Below are positions 46,421 to 57,159 of a DNA stretch of 64,000 nucleotides, piece by piece (the stretch's first letter is position 1; each line of letters opens with the position of its first letter). A program made the position numbers and the translations under genes. Source of the stretch: Emydura subglobosa (taxonomy: Eukaryota > Chordata > Testudines > Chelidae); NCBI GenBank assembly GCA_007922225.1, contig ML679968.1, forward strand, positions 7,990,075 to 8,054,074. The letters run 5' to 3'. The notes beneath the pieces are model-generated. The model saw nothing but the letters and a program-made list of their open reading frames with translations. It did no database searches and had not been told where the DNA came from.

Positions 46421-47454
46421 GAATTAATCCCACTTCAGGGTGAGTGTTGTGTATCGTTTAAATATTTGGTAATGTGCTCTATGTGCCATGAGCTCAGAAG
46501 TACATGCTATAAATGCTCCACTAGATACTACACACTTTAGCTCTAGTTGATTTTCCAATAAACATATTTGCTCTTTTGGATGTAAAGGAGGACTTTCTAC
46601 TATGACTGATGCAAAAGTATGCATATGATATTGGCACAAATATTAAAGATGAGCAGAGGATTTCTGAACTATCTTTGTGGAGGTAATCCAAAAGAGGGTG
46701 GGAGCAATAAGGTTGGCTGGTATTATATGTTCTTAGTAACAAAAAGGAAATAAACAGATAACATAGATGCTGAATTCTAAGTTCCTTTTAAAAGATTTCT
46801 TTTAGATGTAATTGGGTCTTAAAAGTTCCGTTGTGCTGACCAGGTGCTACATGGAAAAATTTGAGATATCAATGAACTAGAATAGAAATTTTAACCTCCA
46901 TTCTGTTATATTCACAGCATACACACAAAGAAGTTATATAAAACAAATTCTCTGAGTGGAAGGTTGCAACATAACACTACTTTATTTCTTAGAATTCAGA
47001 ACAATAACACAGATGAAACTTACTTGTCCCAAAAAAGAGAGAGAAAGCAGGCTGCTCCCTAAAAAAGAGAAGAACAACTCTAGGCTCGTTTTCTGTGGAT
47101 TTACTTTGATTGCATTCTTCTCAATGGGCAAGCAGGACCAAGAAACCCTTTCCAAACTTACTGTGATAATCTTTATAATTTTAACACAATTTTCATTGCA
47201 TCACACATTCCACTGACACTCATCGTTCATATGGTGCTGCAGATAGGTGGTTGATGCCATTCTAGGTTAATGTTCAAGCTTTATTAGCATAAGGAGTGTA
47301 CGTAGAAATTTAGGCAAATCAATCTAGTGCCCAAGCTAAATTTTTCACATACACTAAGCCAACACAAATGGTTTTAAGGTTCTAGATAGTGGGCCTTCTT
47401 AGCTGAGAAGAACTGCAATATTGAAATGGCAGGGAGACAATCTAGATGGGCTTA
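46421..47454. other. No recognisable gene or element
   Basis: AT-rich; nothing identified. Confidence 0.5.
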
Positions 47455-47462
47455 GTCTAAGC

Positions 47463-48094
47463 CAGTGGTCCCAAAATTGTGGGGTGCACCTCCACAGTTG
47501 GGTGTGGAGGAACATTCAGTGGAGGGCGCATGACAGGGTCCAGGCAATCCCCATGGAGGGTGGGGAGGGACAGCCATCCTTCCAGTCCTGCTCCACCATC
47601 AGACTCGTTCCTCTCATAGCCCCATTCAGCCTCAAGTCCTTCTCCGCCTCCAGGCCCGAGCCAGCCTCCACAGGGGGTGGGAAGGGAGAGCCACATTTCC
47701 AGCCCTGTTCTGCCCCTAGACTAGCTCTGCCTCATCTCCATTAAGCCCTCAGTTCTGCGCCACCTCCAGGCCAGATACACCCCAATCCCACTTCACCCTC
47801 AACCCAGAGGGCTCTTGCCTCAACTCAGAGACGGCTCAGACTCCATCCCCAGCTCCGCTATGCTTCCTGCTATTCTCCCAGCTCAGCTCTGCCCTCATTC
47901 TCTCTCTGTCCTCAGGCCAGCTCCGCCTCTAGCTCCAACTCCTCCCCCATTCCCAGTTCTACCCCCAACTCCATCTTTAGCCCAAGTTCTACTGCTGAGG
48001 AACCCTTGGCTGTGCAGTAATGGAGAGGAGGGTGTGGACATATTCTGTTAATGGTAAGGGGTGGGGGATGACTGGAAAAGTTTGTGCACCACTG
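47463..48094. mobile_element. Non-autonomous hAT-like element, GC-rich
   Basis: A 632 bp element opening 'cagtggtcccaaaattg' and closing 'aaagtttgtgcaccactg'. CAGTGGT / ACCACTG are 7-bp inverted termini of a common hAT type. The flanking 8-mers GTCTAAGC (47455-47462) and GTCTCAGA (48095-48102) agree at 6 of 8 positions, a plausible decayed 8-bp duplication. The interior is C-rich with loosely repeated 'cagctccgcc' words. No transposase is encoded. Confidence 0.7.
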
Positions 48095-48102
48095 GTCTCA
48101 GA

Positions 48103-50159
48103 TATTCATGTCTTATTTTGTTGCACAATCATCTAGGATCTTTTTTAAGTCACCCCCTAACACCAATAACTGATGGTTTTGTTATGATTTTTATGTTTTG
48201 TTTTAAATAACTCAATCTTTTTACTAGTCTGCAAGGACATGCACAAAACTTTTGACCTTATAAGAAGTGTAACTTTGTTCTGGTTTAGCTCAAAAGCAAA
48301 ATCTAGGAAAGAAAAAAAATGGCACAGAAAGATGTACTTTATCAATAATCTAATAGATTCTGGAGTTCATCTTCAGGCTCTGACCATAAGTAAGTTTACA
48401 CACAAATTACCTGATGTAAGGTTTAAACACCTGCCAATCTGTCTTGCTTGTAAGTATAAATACCAGAGAATGCTAAACTCTCTCCGACATGGTAAGTATT
48501 TCCTGAAAATCTATATGTTTGCAGTTTGTAACCTGAGAGTTTTCAGAGAAAACATGTAGGCTTTAATAAGCGTGGGATTCCAAGTAATTACATTTTACAT
48601 TTTAAAGGCATTGCTCTTTAATTAGCAGTTAATTCTGAGGCCTCTCTGCCTGTTTTAATAGGATGGAGTGGATTGAAATGGATTAGGAGTAAAGTACAGT
48701 TTTGCTTTCAGAAATCCAAGCTCTCTTTGATCAAAATTGCAGCTAATATTAATAACAACTTAAAAAAATATCAGGGAAGAAATATTGTAATTCCCTGTTG
48801 GAATCACAAATAAATGCTACACCTGACTTATTTACTACATAAAACATAAACAATTCAAAAATTAAATTTAAAAAAAGTAGTTAGCATGCTAAGATTCCTC
48901 TATTAGCAAGATGTAAAAAGCACGAGTTTAATATGATCACCTGAAATTTTCTATTACCAACTTAGTATTAGATCTCCACATTGGACCAAAATATGGAAGT
49001 CTTAAAAACTTACTAACCTGGTAGAACAAAATTCCATTCTTATAGGTTCCTATCCCATGCTTACTGCCATAGTATCTGAGCACCTTTAAATATTGTATTA
49101 AGTTATGTGATTAGCATTTGTCATGTGTGGTCCATTCCTTCTTTTATCCTCTCCCCACAAAAAGAGTTGTATGTATGGTGTAAAATGTATTTTGCTTGGT
49201 GTGATCTTGTTGTTTTTATGTACATACTGCTGTGTGTCAAAGTAACAAGATCAAAGAAGTGTGCCTTGCACATGGAACAGAAGATGCTGAGGTTTGTGAT
49301 AGTTCATCCATTCCATTTCTCAGATCAGCTGCCAAAAAAGTTCCATCTTCTGCACAAACAAGCTTTATTCTTAATGTAGAAAGTTCCATTGTGTCAGAGA
49401 AGTAGAGTTGTCATCTATGGTCTTCATTCCAGAATTCTAGATATTGGTCTTGGATATTCTGGGCTCAAGCCATTGAGCAACTTGAAGAAAAGGACAAAGA
49501 CCTTGAACTTGAATAGATATTCTATGTGAGTGTAGAACACAGAAACCACAAAACACGTTTCTTGTGCTCACAGTAGCCCATGTTCCTGAGAAGAAGAGCT
49601 GCAGTTTTCTGTTTTAGTTGGGGTTTCCTAAGGCTTCATTCCCAGGTATAGTGTGTTCCTGTTGTCCAGACAGCAAGTGACAAAGGCATGTATAACTGAG
49701 GCCAGGTTATTGCCTTCCAGGATGGAATGGAGTCTCCTAGTCAAGCAGAGTTACTCAGAGTTACTCTATGTGAGAGCTCATTGTCAGCAAGGAATTCAGG
49801 AGCACTCCTAAACCTGCTAATATGAAATAGCTGAGAATACTGATAAAACACACATCTGAATGACTCCTCATCTTCATTCAAGAATAATAATCTTGTTTAT
49901 ACATGTGTGTGTACAAACTCAATAAAAATATGGCTTGTCATAACAGAAATACTTCTCAAATACTTGACTTCGGAATCCAAGTAAATGCTATATTCTGATA
50001 CCGTTACCCAGGTTGAGTAGTACTTTAGTCTACATGTAGTTAGTCTCATTTTCTTCCATGGTGGAGTGAGTTGTCGATAACATAGTATGTGTAAGTGTAT
50101 CAGAATCTGGCCCTCAAAATAAATGGAGAGTTATTCTATGATAAATTATATAAACTATT
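48103..50159. other. No recognisable gene
   Basis: AT-rich. About 49045-49090 has 'gccatagtatctgagcacct', a repeat fragment related to text near 12990-13015. Nothing else was identified. Confidence 0.5.
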
Positions 50160-50283
50160 CACAAAGCCCCAATTCAGTAGGAGTTCAGTATGTGAATATC
50201 TTTAAGTATATGAGTAGTCCCATTGATTTTAATGGAACAATTTGTGTGCTTAAAGTTTTACACATGCTGTATTGGGGTGGAAT
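50160..50283. repeat. Short palindromic MITE fragment
   Basis: 'agccccaattcagtagga' at the left mirrors 'catgctgtattggggtgg' at the right, with 'tcccattgattttaatggaa' near the middle and 'ctttaagtatatgagtag' / 'gtgtgcttaaag' as inner arms. Confidence 0.6.
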
Positions 50284-50876
50284 TGCAACAGAGGAAAATT
50301 GTTACATTAACTGATTCATTACTTCAATAAAAACTGTCTAGTGTATTTTAATAAGTCATTCACAGCCCTTGTTTTAATATTAACTAATACTTAACAAAAC
50401 ACTGACTGAGGATTAATTAAATGTTCACAGACAAAGAGAGGAGATGTCATTTAACTGCTGAAATTAACATGGCAAACAATGTATGAGTTGCTTTAAAATA
50501 TATGTATATTAAACTTATAAGGAATATGTAGTCATTTAGTTCACAATTAACATGGCAAATCCCTAAGTGTTAAGAATCTGGCAATCTACCTGAAAGAACT
50601 GATATCTTAATTTACATTATCTAAAAGTATTAAATATTCATTACTTTACTCATAGCTACCTTTTAAAATGCTAATTATAGAATAAGTAAAAACTGCTCTG
50701 TTCAGTTCTAATGGCTACAAAAGGACTAACGAATGTGTGTAACACTGAAATCTCTAGCCCTTACGTGATAAGAACATTTACCTTTTGGTGTACATCATCT
50801 TTATGTAATCACATGGGTGGTAAAAACATCATGCCACATTGGACTGCCAGATTACTTTACATCAGGGGCTTGATGT
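50284..50876. other. AT-rich candidate conserved non-coding stretch
   Basis: No repeat was recognised. The motif 'attaacatggcaaa' occurs twice (about 50464 and 50547). Conservation cannot be assessed from one sequence. Confidence 0.3.
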
Positions 50877-51056
50877 CATAGAAGCATAGAAGATTAGGGT
50901 TGGAAGGGACCTCAGGAAGTCATCTAGTCCAACCCCCTGCTCAAAGCAGGACCAAACCCAACTAAATCATCCCAGACAAGGCTTTGTCAAGTCAGGCCTT
51001 AAAAACCTCTAAAGATGGAGATTCCACCACCTCCCTAGGAAACCCATTCCAGTGCT

Positions 51057-51347
51057 TCACCTCCCTCCTAGTGAAATTTTTTTCCTAATATCCAACCTAG
51101 ACCTCCCCCACTGCAACTTGAGACCATTGCTCCTAGTTTTGTCATCTACTACTACTGAGAACAGCCTGGTTCCATCCTCCCTGGAACCCCCTTTCAGGTA
51201 GTTAAAGGCTGCTATCAAATATCCCCTCGTTCTTCTCGTCTGCAGACTAAACAAGCCTAGTTCCCTCAGCGTCTCCTCATAAATCATATGCTCCAGCCCC
51301 CTAATCATTTTTGTTGCCCTCCGCTGGACTCTTTCCAGTTTGTCCAC
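51057..51347 (-). pseudogene. CR1 ORF2 C-terminus
   Basis: A 96-codon frame beginning '[20 protein letters not shown]', then '[20 protein letters not shown]' and '[20 protein letters not shown]'. This is the conserved C-terminal block after RT in CR1 ORF2, equivalent to 27276-27503 and to the plus-strand piece at 63.65 kb. It belongs to the same reading as 51375-51896 but in a shifted frame. Confidence 0.8.
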
Positions 51348-51374
51348 ATCCTTTCTGTAGTGGGGGGGCCAAAA

Positions 51375-51896
51375 CTAGACACAGTACTTCAAATGTGGCC
51401 TCACCAGTGCTAAATAGAGGGGAATAGTCACTTTCCTCAATCTACTAGTAATGTTCCTACTAATGCAACTCAATATACTGTTAGCCTTCTTGGTAATAAG
51501 GGTACACTGTTGACTCATATCCAGGTTCTTGTCCACTGTAACCCCCAGACCCTTTTCTGCAGAACTGTTGCCTAGCCAGTTGGTACCCAGTCTGTAGCAG
51601 TGCATGGGATTCTTCCATCCTAAGTGCAGGACTCTGCATTTGTCCTTGTTGAAAGTCATCAGATTTCTTTTGACCAAATCCTCTAGTTTGTCTAGGTCAC
51701 TCTGTATCCTATCTCTACCCTTCACGGTATCTACCACTTCTCCCAGCTTAGTGACATCAGCAAACTTGCTGAGGGTGCAATCCACCCCTTCCCCCAGATC
51801 ATTAATGAAGATGTTGAACAAAACCAGCCCCAGCACCGACCCCTGGGGCACTCCGCTAGTTAGCAGCTGCCAACTAGATATCAAACCATTGATCAC
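51375..51896 (-). pseudogene. CR1 reverse transcriptase palm with mutated active site
   Basis: This 173-codon frame shows 'TSGVPQGSVLGLVLFNIFIN' (RT motif B), then 'LSKFADVTKLGEVVD', where the second Asp of the FADD box is Val. Then come 'DRIQSDLDKL', 'KCRVLHLGWKNPMHCYRLG', 'EKGLGVTVDKNLDMSQQC', and 'KVTIPLYLALVRPHLKYCV' (thumb region). Loss of that metal-binding Asp would abolish polymerase activity. The frame is otherwise long and well preserved. Confidence 0.85.
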
Positions 51897-52086
51897 TACC
51901 CATTGAGCTTGATGATCTAGCCAGCTTTCTATACATCTTATAGTCTATTCATCCAACCCATACTTCTTTAACTTGCTGATAAGAATACTGTGGGAGACTG
52001 TATCAAAAGCTTTGCTAAATCAAGGTATATCACATCCACTGCTTTCCCCATAGCCACAGAGCCCATCATCTCATCATAGAAGGCAG

Positions 52087-53803
52087 TTCTATGTGTGTCA
52101 CAACATGGACTGAGGCACATCGTTTGCCAACAAGTTTAAATCGGTTTCTTTGTGTGTGTTATAACTTTGTAGGATTGGAACAGATAATTTAATAAAGCAG
52201 AAAAATGGAACAAGTTATGGTTTTTGTGTGAAGCCCACTGGGAAAGTTGGAATTTGATTGAGTTTCATTTTGATCCAAAAGAACCCAAGATTCAAAGTAA
52301 ACTTCAAGGGGTGCAAATCTCCAAAGATTAAAACCAGAGGAAAGGTTTGCATGAGATCTGCCAACCAAAACTTCCAAGTACTGCACAACTTTTATGTGGC
52401 TTGGAAAACCTTAGTGATAGTGAGGAAGCAAAAGGAGTCACATAATTTTCAGGGAATCTAAACTATTCTCATTAGAGAGAACATGACTCGTGTAATGTAC
52501 TCCATGCTATATTACAGGGCAAGCATTGACCAGTTTAAGAAGCTGCACCTGAAATAAAAATTCCCCTTTGGTACACAATAAGCAGTTGAAGAGCCAAGTA
52601 CATGAGTGAGCACTAAAAACTGGGGCCTTGTTTATTCAAGCACATCATTACAACATACACAATGCTGACTGCTGAAAATTGAAGTGCTCCCACAGGGTGG
52701 GAGCAGGAAATTCAGTTTTCCACTCTCCAACCACAGGGATGTGTCACTGTTCTGCATCGGCACTCATGTTTGAATCATTTGGGTTGGAGGCTAATAAAAA
52801 ACAAAGGGTTGATAATCAGTGTTCTTTAAATGCAATGGATGAAAGAATGACAAATTAGACAGAGACAGTTGGAGGTTCTTTGTATCATTCTTGGCTAAGA
52901 ATTTGATCATTCAGCCAAGTTATGAAAGGAAAACAAAATACTTTCTTGCCAATGTTAAACTGTTTAAGAGTATCTAGAGACTAAATACTAGACATGCTTA
53001 AGGAAATAACTGAACCCTGATTAAGTTTGGATAGACGATTCAGAAGCTTTGTGCTGGAACAGGCATATTTTATTAGAATACATCATTTTAATATAAATCA
53101 TATTCCCACATTTTGATTTAGATTTCAAAACAGTTTAGGAAAAGCATTTAGAGATGTGGTGGATTATAATGCTGTACAGATTTCTATAATGTCCTCATGC
53201 ACTGCAGGAGGCAAGGTATTTTGCAAAAGAATTACTGACAATAAGACAACGTTATTGGGAGATCACAAATCCTGCTGTTTTGGGGAAAGGGATAACATGT
53301 TATCTGAACATCAGCAAAATGCTTTCTTTAGTTGTGCTACTTAATCCAGTTCAACTAAACATTTAAAGGCCCAGTTTTCTTGAACAACATCAAAGGAGTT
53401 ACTAATTAATTATTTGAGTTCAGGGATACTATTTTACCTGCATAGTTATATAAATGCATGCCTTGTGTTACGTAATGGTAGAATTCAAATATTATTATGA
53501 TCACTATTATGGTATAGACTGCAGTGTGCTAAATGCTGTCCAAACAAATAGGAAAATCCATGCCAAAATGACACACTTCACAGAGATATAGTACAATAAT
53601 AAGAATGAGGGTGTTTTATTGTTGTTTGTGTTTATTTGTTTGAGTTGTTTTTTTTTTCCAGTGAACTCTGATGTGGAAGAAAACAGAAAAGGCATTATTA
53701 AAACCATCTCATCACACACAAGCTATCTTAACTCTTGCTTCATTTGGAAAAAATCAATATTGTTACACTGATTATAACTACCTCCTCCTTTGCATGCTTT
53801 GCT
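52087..53803. other. No recognisable gene or element
   Basis: AT-rich; short frames without signature. Confidence 0.5.
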
Positions 53804-53811
53804 CTCATAAG

Positions 53812-54217
53812 TAGAGTTGGGCAGGAACTGGAATTTCAATTTTGCAGGAAATTCTACAATTTTGAAATCTGTTTTAATTCCAAATCAAAGAATTTAGAAA
53901 TTTCCTGTGAAACAAGATTTTTGAAAACATTTTTGTTTTGGGTCAATCATTTCAAATTCAACTTTTAAAAAAAATTTACAGCTTAAACTAAAAGAAATTT
54001 CTAAATGAAAACTCACTTGAAACAAAATATCAAAACATTCCATACCAAAAAATGTCAAAACAGGATGGTGCAATCATATTAAAAAGCTTTTTTCAATTTT
54101 TTTTCCAAATGAAATTTTATGGAAATAGACCCATATCCATGGGAAGTTTAGGTTTTGATGAAACACCATTTTTCCAATCAAAAAACATTCCATTAGGAAA
54201 AAAATTGAGTAGCTCTA
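53812..54217. mobile_element. hAT-type MITE with perfect 8-bp duplication
   Basis: A 406 bp AT-rich element from 'tagagttgggcaggaa' to 'ttgagtagctcta', flanked by identical CTCATAAG at 53804-53811 and 54218-54225. The termini TAGAG / CTCTA are inverted. The 8-bp duplication is diagnostic for hAT-superfamily transposition (family knowledge). The interior is self-complementary with 'aaaacattt' words. No transposase is present. Confidence 0.85.
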
Positions 54218-54225
54218 CTCATAAG

Positions 54226-55085
54226 TCAGCGAGTTACTGCACACCATAAAGGCTGAGGAAAAAAAATTCCGTGTCTGACAGTGTGGCATGATTAAGGCAA
54301 ATCTAAATGTTTTTTCTAGCTCCATACTCCTCATGTTGACATTGGTTGACTCCTCATGTAGATGGTTGACGTTCCATCATCAGCTGGCTCTGTATTTTTG
54401 TCTAAATTTGCAAATCTCTTGTTAGTACAAGATTTTGGACAGCAATTATGATCTCATTCTTAGTTTCACCTTTCTTCTGAGTATTTAGACAGTCAGTTTA
54501 CTTTATTGGCATAGGAGGAGTCAGTACTCTCAGGTATCTCAGCCTATTACCATCTGACCAGGACAGGACTTCGCAATAGGCTTAGGGTCTTATCCCCTGT
54601 GCCCACTTGGTTTTTTTGTGCATTTCTGAGGCAATGGCAGATAATTACATAATGATAGTGCTATTTCTGCTGTATCTTTCTTTTCTTATAGACTCTGTGA
54701 TCCACTTAATATATAGTTAAAAATGGAGTCCAAAAGCAATAGTCTTATCTGATCCATAATGCCATGATGGAACTAAACTGATATAATGAAAACATATCCC
54801 AAAAATCAAGTAACAGTCCAAGACTGTGCATGAAGTTCAAAACACTGGCACCAGTGTGCACCCAGTACTAGAAAATGCTTTATAAAGTGTTATATTTATC
54901 CATTTATTAAAAGGAAAGAAGAAATCACAGCAGGAATAATAATAGCAAAGAAAGCTTTTCTGCTTTTCACAATCAAAGTAACACGATCACATGTAGTAAT
55001 GTCACCCCTGCCTGCTTGGTGTGGCACTCTAGCCCTTTCCAGTGGCAGCTTAGCCATCTAGAGATTGATGAGCATACCACACCCT
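54226..55085. other. No gene; short tandem duplication
   Basis: Near 54327-54369, 'actcctcatgttgacattgg' and 'actcctcatgtagatgg' are adjacent imperfect copies. Nothing else was identified. Confidence 0.5.
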
Positions 55086-55170
55086 TAACTGCTAGAGATG
55101 TATTTTTAGATCATGCAGTAGATGTTCACACATTAAGCTACAGAGGTCCCAGGTTTGATCCCAGTCCATG
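55086..55170 (+). repeat. tRNA-like SINE fragment
   Basis: 'ggtttgatccc' (55152-55162) is an almost canonical pol III B box. Upstream 'catgcagtagatgttcac' sits where a degenerate A box would be expected. The 3' body is not recognisable. Confidence 0.45.
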
Positions 55171-55244
55171 ATGACCAAGTGTAACATCATGTATTACTCA
55201 AGAAACCTCTGATTCTGTGTATGTGGAAGAATGCAGATATGGGG

Positions 55245-55530
55245 CCCCGGTATCTGGGACTGTGCCTCCCAGCCTGGATAGAGAGGCAGGTGCTAGTTCT
55301 GCTTGAGATAATATGCTAAAAATAGCATTGTGGCACTGGTGGCAGCTCAGGTTAGCCCCAGTATGATTTCACCTGCTCCTCTTGGTCTGAGCTCAGGTGG
55401 CTAGCCCGAGCCATCACCCATTGCACAACATCAACACTGCTATTTTTAGCATGGTAGCTCGAGAGGAGCTAGTACTTGTCTGTCTGCCTATGCTAGGAAG
55501 TATGTTTCCAGTTGTGGTGTAGATGTATCC
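55245..55530. mobile_element. Foldback MITE, family C
   Basis: A perfect 15-bp inverted pair 'atgctaaaaatagca' (55313-55327) and 'tgctatttttagcat' (55438-55452) lies within longer arms. Outer segments 'ggtatctgggactgtgcctc' and 'gtggtgtagatgtatccc' are degraded inverted termini. There is no coding capacity. Confidence 0.65.
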
Positions 55531-55592
55531 CTTGAAGTCACCAGTAGTTTTGCCACTGACCTCAGTGAAATCAGGATTTCATCATAAAATAC

Positions 55593-56241
55593 TGTGGCGG
55601 GGTGCGCCTGTTCCACCCTGTGGATCCTGCGCTTCACTGGCTACGCCAGTGGTGCAGCTGGGAGGGGAGTGAAGGGGGGGGACCTGGTCCCGCCCTCTGC
55701 CCTGGGGCCCCGACCCAGGGACCCTGTGAGGAGTGGTCTCACCCTGATTAGTCCCTGAGACCGACTACCTTCCCTGGGTCACCTGTCTGTGGCCCCCCGG
55801 CCGGTAGCCTGCTCCCTGGTACCGGTGTGAAGGGTTGTTCAGCCTTCCCCAACTGAAGCCTCTCCATCTCAGTGTGGTAGCAGCAGCGGATGATAGTCCC
55901 AAGCCCTGCGGCTATCACTGCAGCAGGGCAGGGCAGGGCAGGGCAGGGCAGCTCCTCTCCGCTCCGCTTTGCTTTGCTTCTCTTTGCTCTGCGTTGCTTC
56001 TCTTTGCTCTGCCTCCTCTCCTCTGGCTGTTAACTCCCTTTCAGCCCTCCTGGCCTGCCTGAATTGGAGGCTTTTAACTGCTGGGGCAGCTTCTTTGATA
56101 GGCTCCAGGTGGCCTAATTGGCCCAATTGTCTTGAATTAGCCCCAGCTGGGTTACCCAGGGAAGAGGGCTTTATGGAGCCTGGGGCTAATATACATGCCT
56201 TCCAGCACTCTTTCATAGCCATGCGGTCTGGCCCTGTCACA
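55593..56241 (-). mobile_element. Ty3/Gypsy-type solo LTR (copy 2)
   Basis: A 649 bp LTR starting TGTGACAGGGCCAGAC and ending CCGCCACA on the minus strand, flanked by perfect ATAC (55589-55592 and 56242-56245). The opening 16 bases equal those of the LTR at 13413-13982, and a TATA-like 'ataaag' lies at 56169-56174. It is longer mainly because of a GGCAG array and C/T-rich repeats at 55.92-56.03 kb. It is CpG-rich, so probably younger than copy 1. Confidence 0.85.
55921..56030. repeat. GGCAG array and pyrimidine-rich repeat inside the LTR
   Basis: About six copies of 'ggcag' (55924-55951) pass into 'ctccgctccgctttgctttg' and 'cttctctttgctctgc' repeats. The array is embedded in the Gypsy solo LTR and has no counterpart in the LTR at 13.4 kb. 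Confidence 0.8.
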
Positions 56242-56245
56242 ATAC

Positions 56246-57020
56246 ATACCTAAGAATAACCTAATGATTGGAAATGAGTGAATACCTTAAAAAAAAACAA
56301 CCTGAAAATGTTAACAAAAATAAAAATTTTAATTCTTCCATCTCTGTGGCCTTAAAGTTACACACCTAGGCCTCGATTAATCAAAGTACTCGAGCACACA
56401 CCTAACTTGAAACCAATAGGATGCCTAATGAGTTTAAAGTAGAATTTGTGGTTAAATACCTTGAGGAACTAAAGCCCTGAATACATGTGTAGGAAGTAGC
56501 TTGACTTACAGAAGTGCTGAATATCTATACTATCCATTGAGTCCAGTGAAAGTTGGGGTACTCTCCATATTTGATCTACAAAACACAGGCCAGTTTTTGG
56601 ATCTCCAAGCGTATTTTGTTCCCATTATCCTCAGACTAAGTTACTGAAATATTTAAAATGTATACACACAAAAATGTCCAAATACTACCTTTGTTTTTCT
56701 TCGATCATTTCATATTGTTTCAAAACAATTAAATTGGCATTTAGTTCAAATGTACATGTACTTTATCAAAATAATAATGCAACTTTATCAAAATATTTTC
56801 TCAGAAGATAGATGCAACAATCTTGTTCCAGTTGATAAATTAGATTATGAAAAAAAATGTTCTCCTTTAGATTTAGTGTGACAAACAGAGCATTCTGAAT
56901 GCTGTTTTTGGTTATGTTCAATTCTGAATTGAAACATAACTAATAAAGCTGTGCCAGTTCTTCACCATATTTAATTGTTTGCATGTTATAAGCCTGTTCC
57001 TTACCCTTCGTCTGTTTTGT
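56246..57020. other. No recognisable gene or element
   Basis: AT-rich; nothing identified. Confidence 0.5.
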
Positions 57021-57025
57021 CCTTT

Positions 57026-57150
57026 TAGACTCTAAACACTCCAAGGCAGAGTTTATCTTTTATGTGTTTGTATGCCTGGAACAAGGGAGCCCCAATCCTG
57101 ATTGGGGTGCTTGGACGCTTTCATAATATAAATGTTTACTAATAATAAAA
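57026..57150 (+). mobile_element. MIR/L2-like SINE tail
   Basis: 'gactctaaacactccaaggc', 'gtgtttgtatgcctggaac', 'ccccaatcctgattggggtg' and the tail 'ctaataataaaa' follow the order of a 3' SINE/LINE tail common in turtles (recalled). A shorter relative lies at 19191-19245. Confidence 0.6.
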
Positions 57151-57159
57151 CAATTATTT

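Larger units (their letters stand above)
50877..52086 (-). mobile_element. 5'-truncated CR1 LINE
   Basis: About 1.2 kb holding the 3' UTR ('tagggttggaagggacctca' on plus, from about 50894) and the C-terminal half of ORF2. The right edge near 52086 ('cgtcatagaagg'-like) lies inside RT, a typical 5' truncation from incomplete reverse transcription. Confidence 0.85.

Noticed and set aside
47421..47744. Pro/Ser-rich frames in both strands
   Set aside because: They lie inside the GC-rich hAT-like element, whose repetitive C-rich composition explains the open frames.
55152..55162. Possible intact tRNA gene at the B-box match
   Set aside because: No cloverleaf arms or proper A box could be placed around it; it fits a SINE remnant better.
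55835..56253. Cys/Leu-rich and Glu/Arg-rich frames on opposite strands
   Set aside because: They are translations of the GGCAG and pyrimidine arrays in the Gypsy solo LTR.
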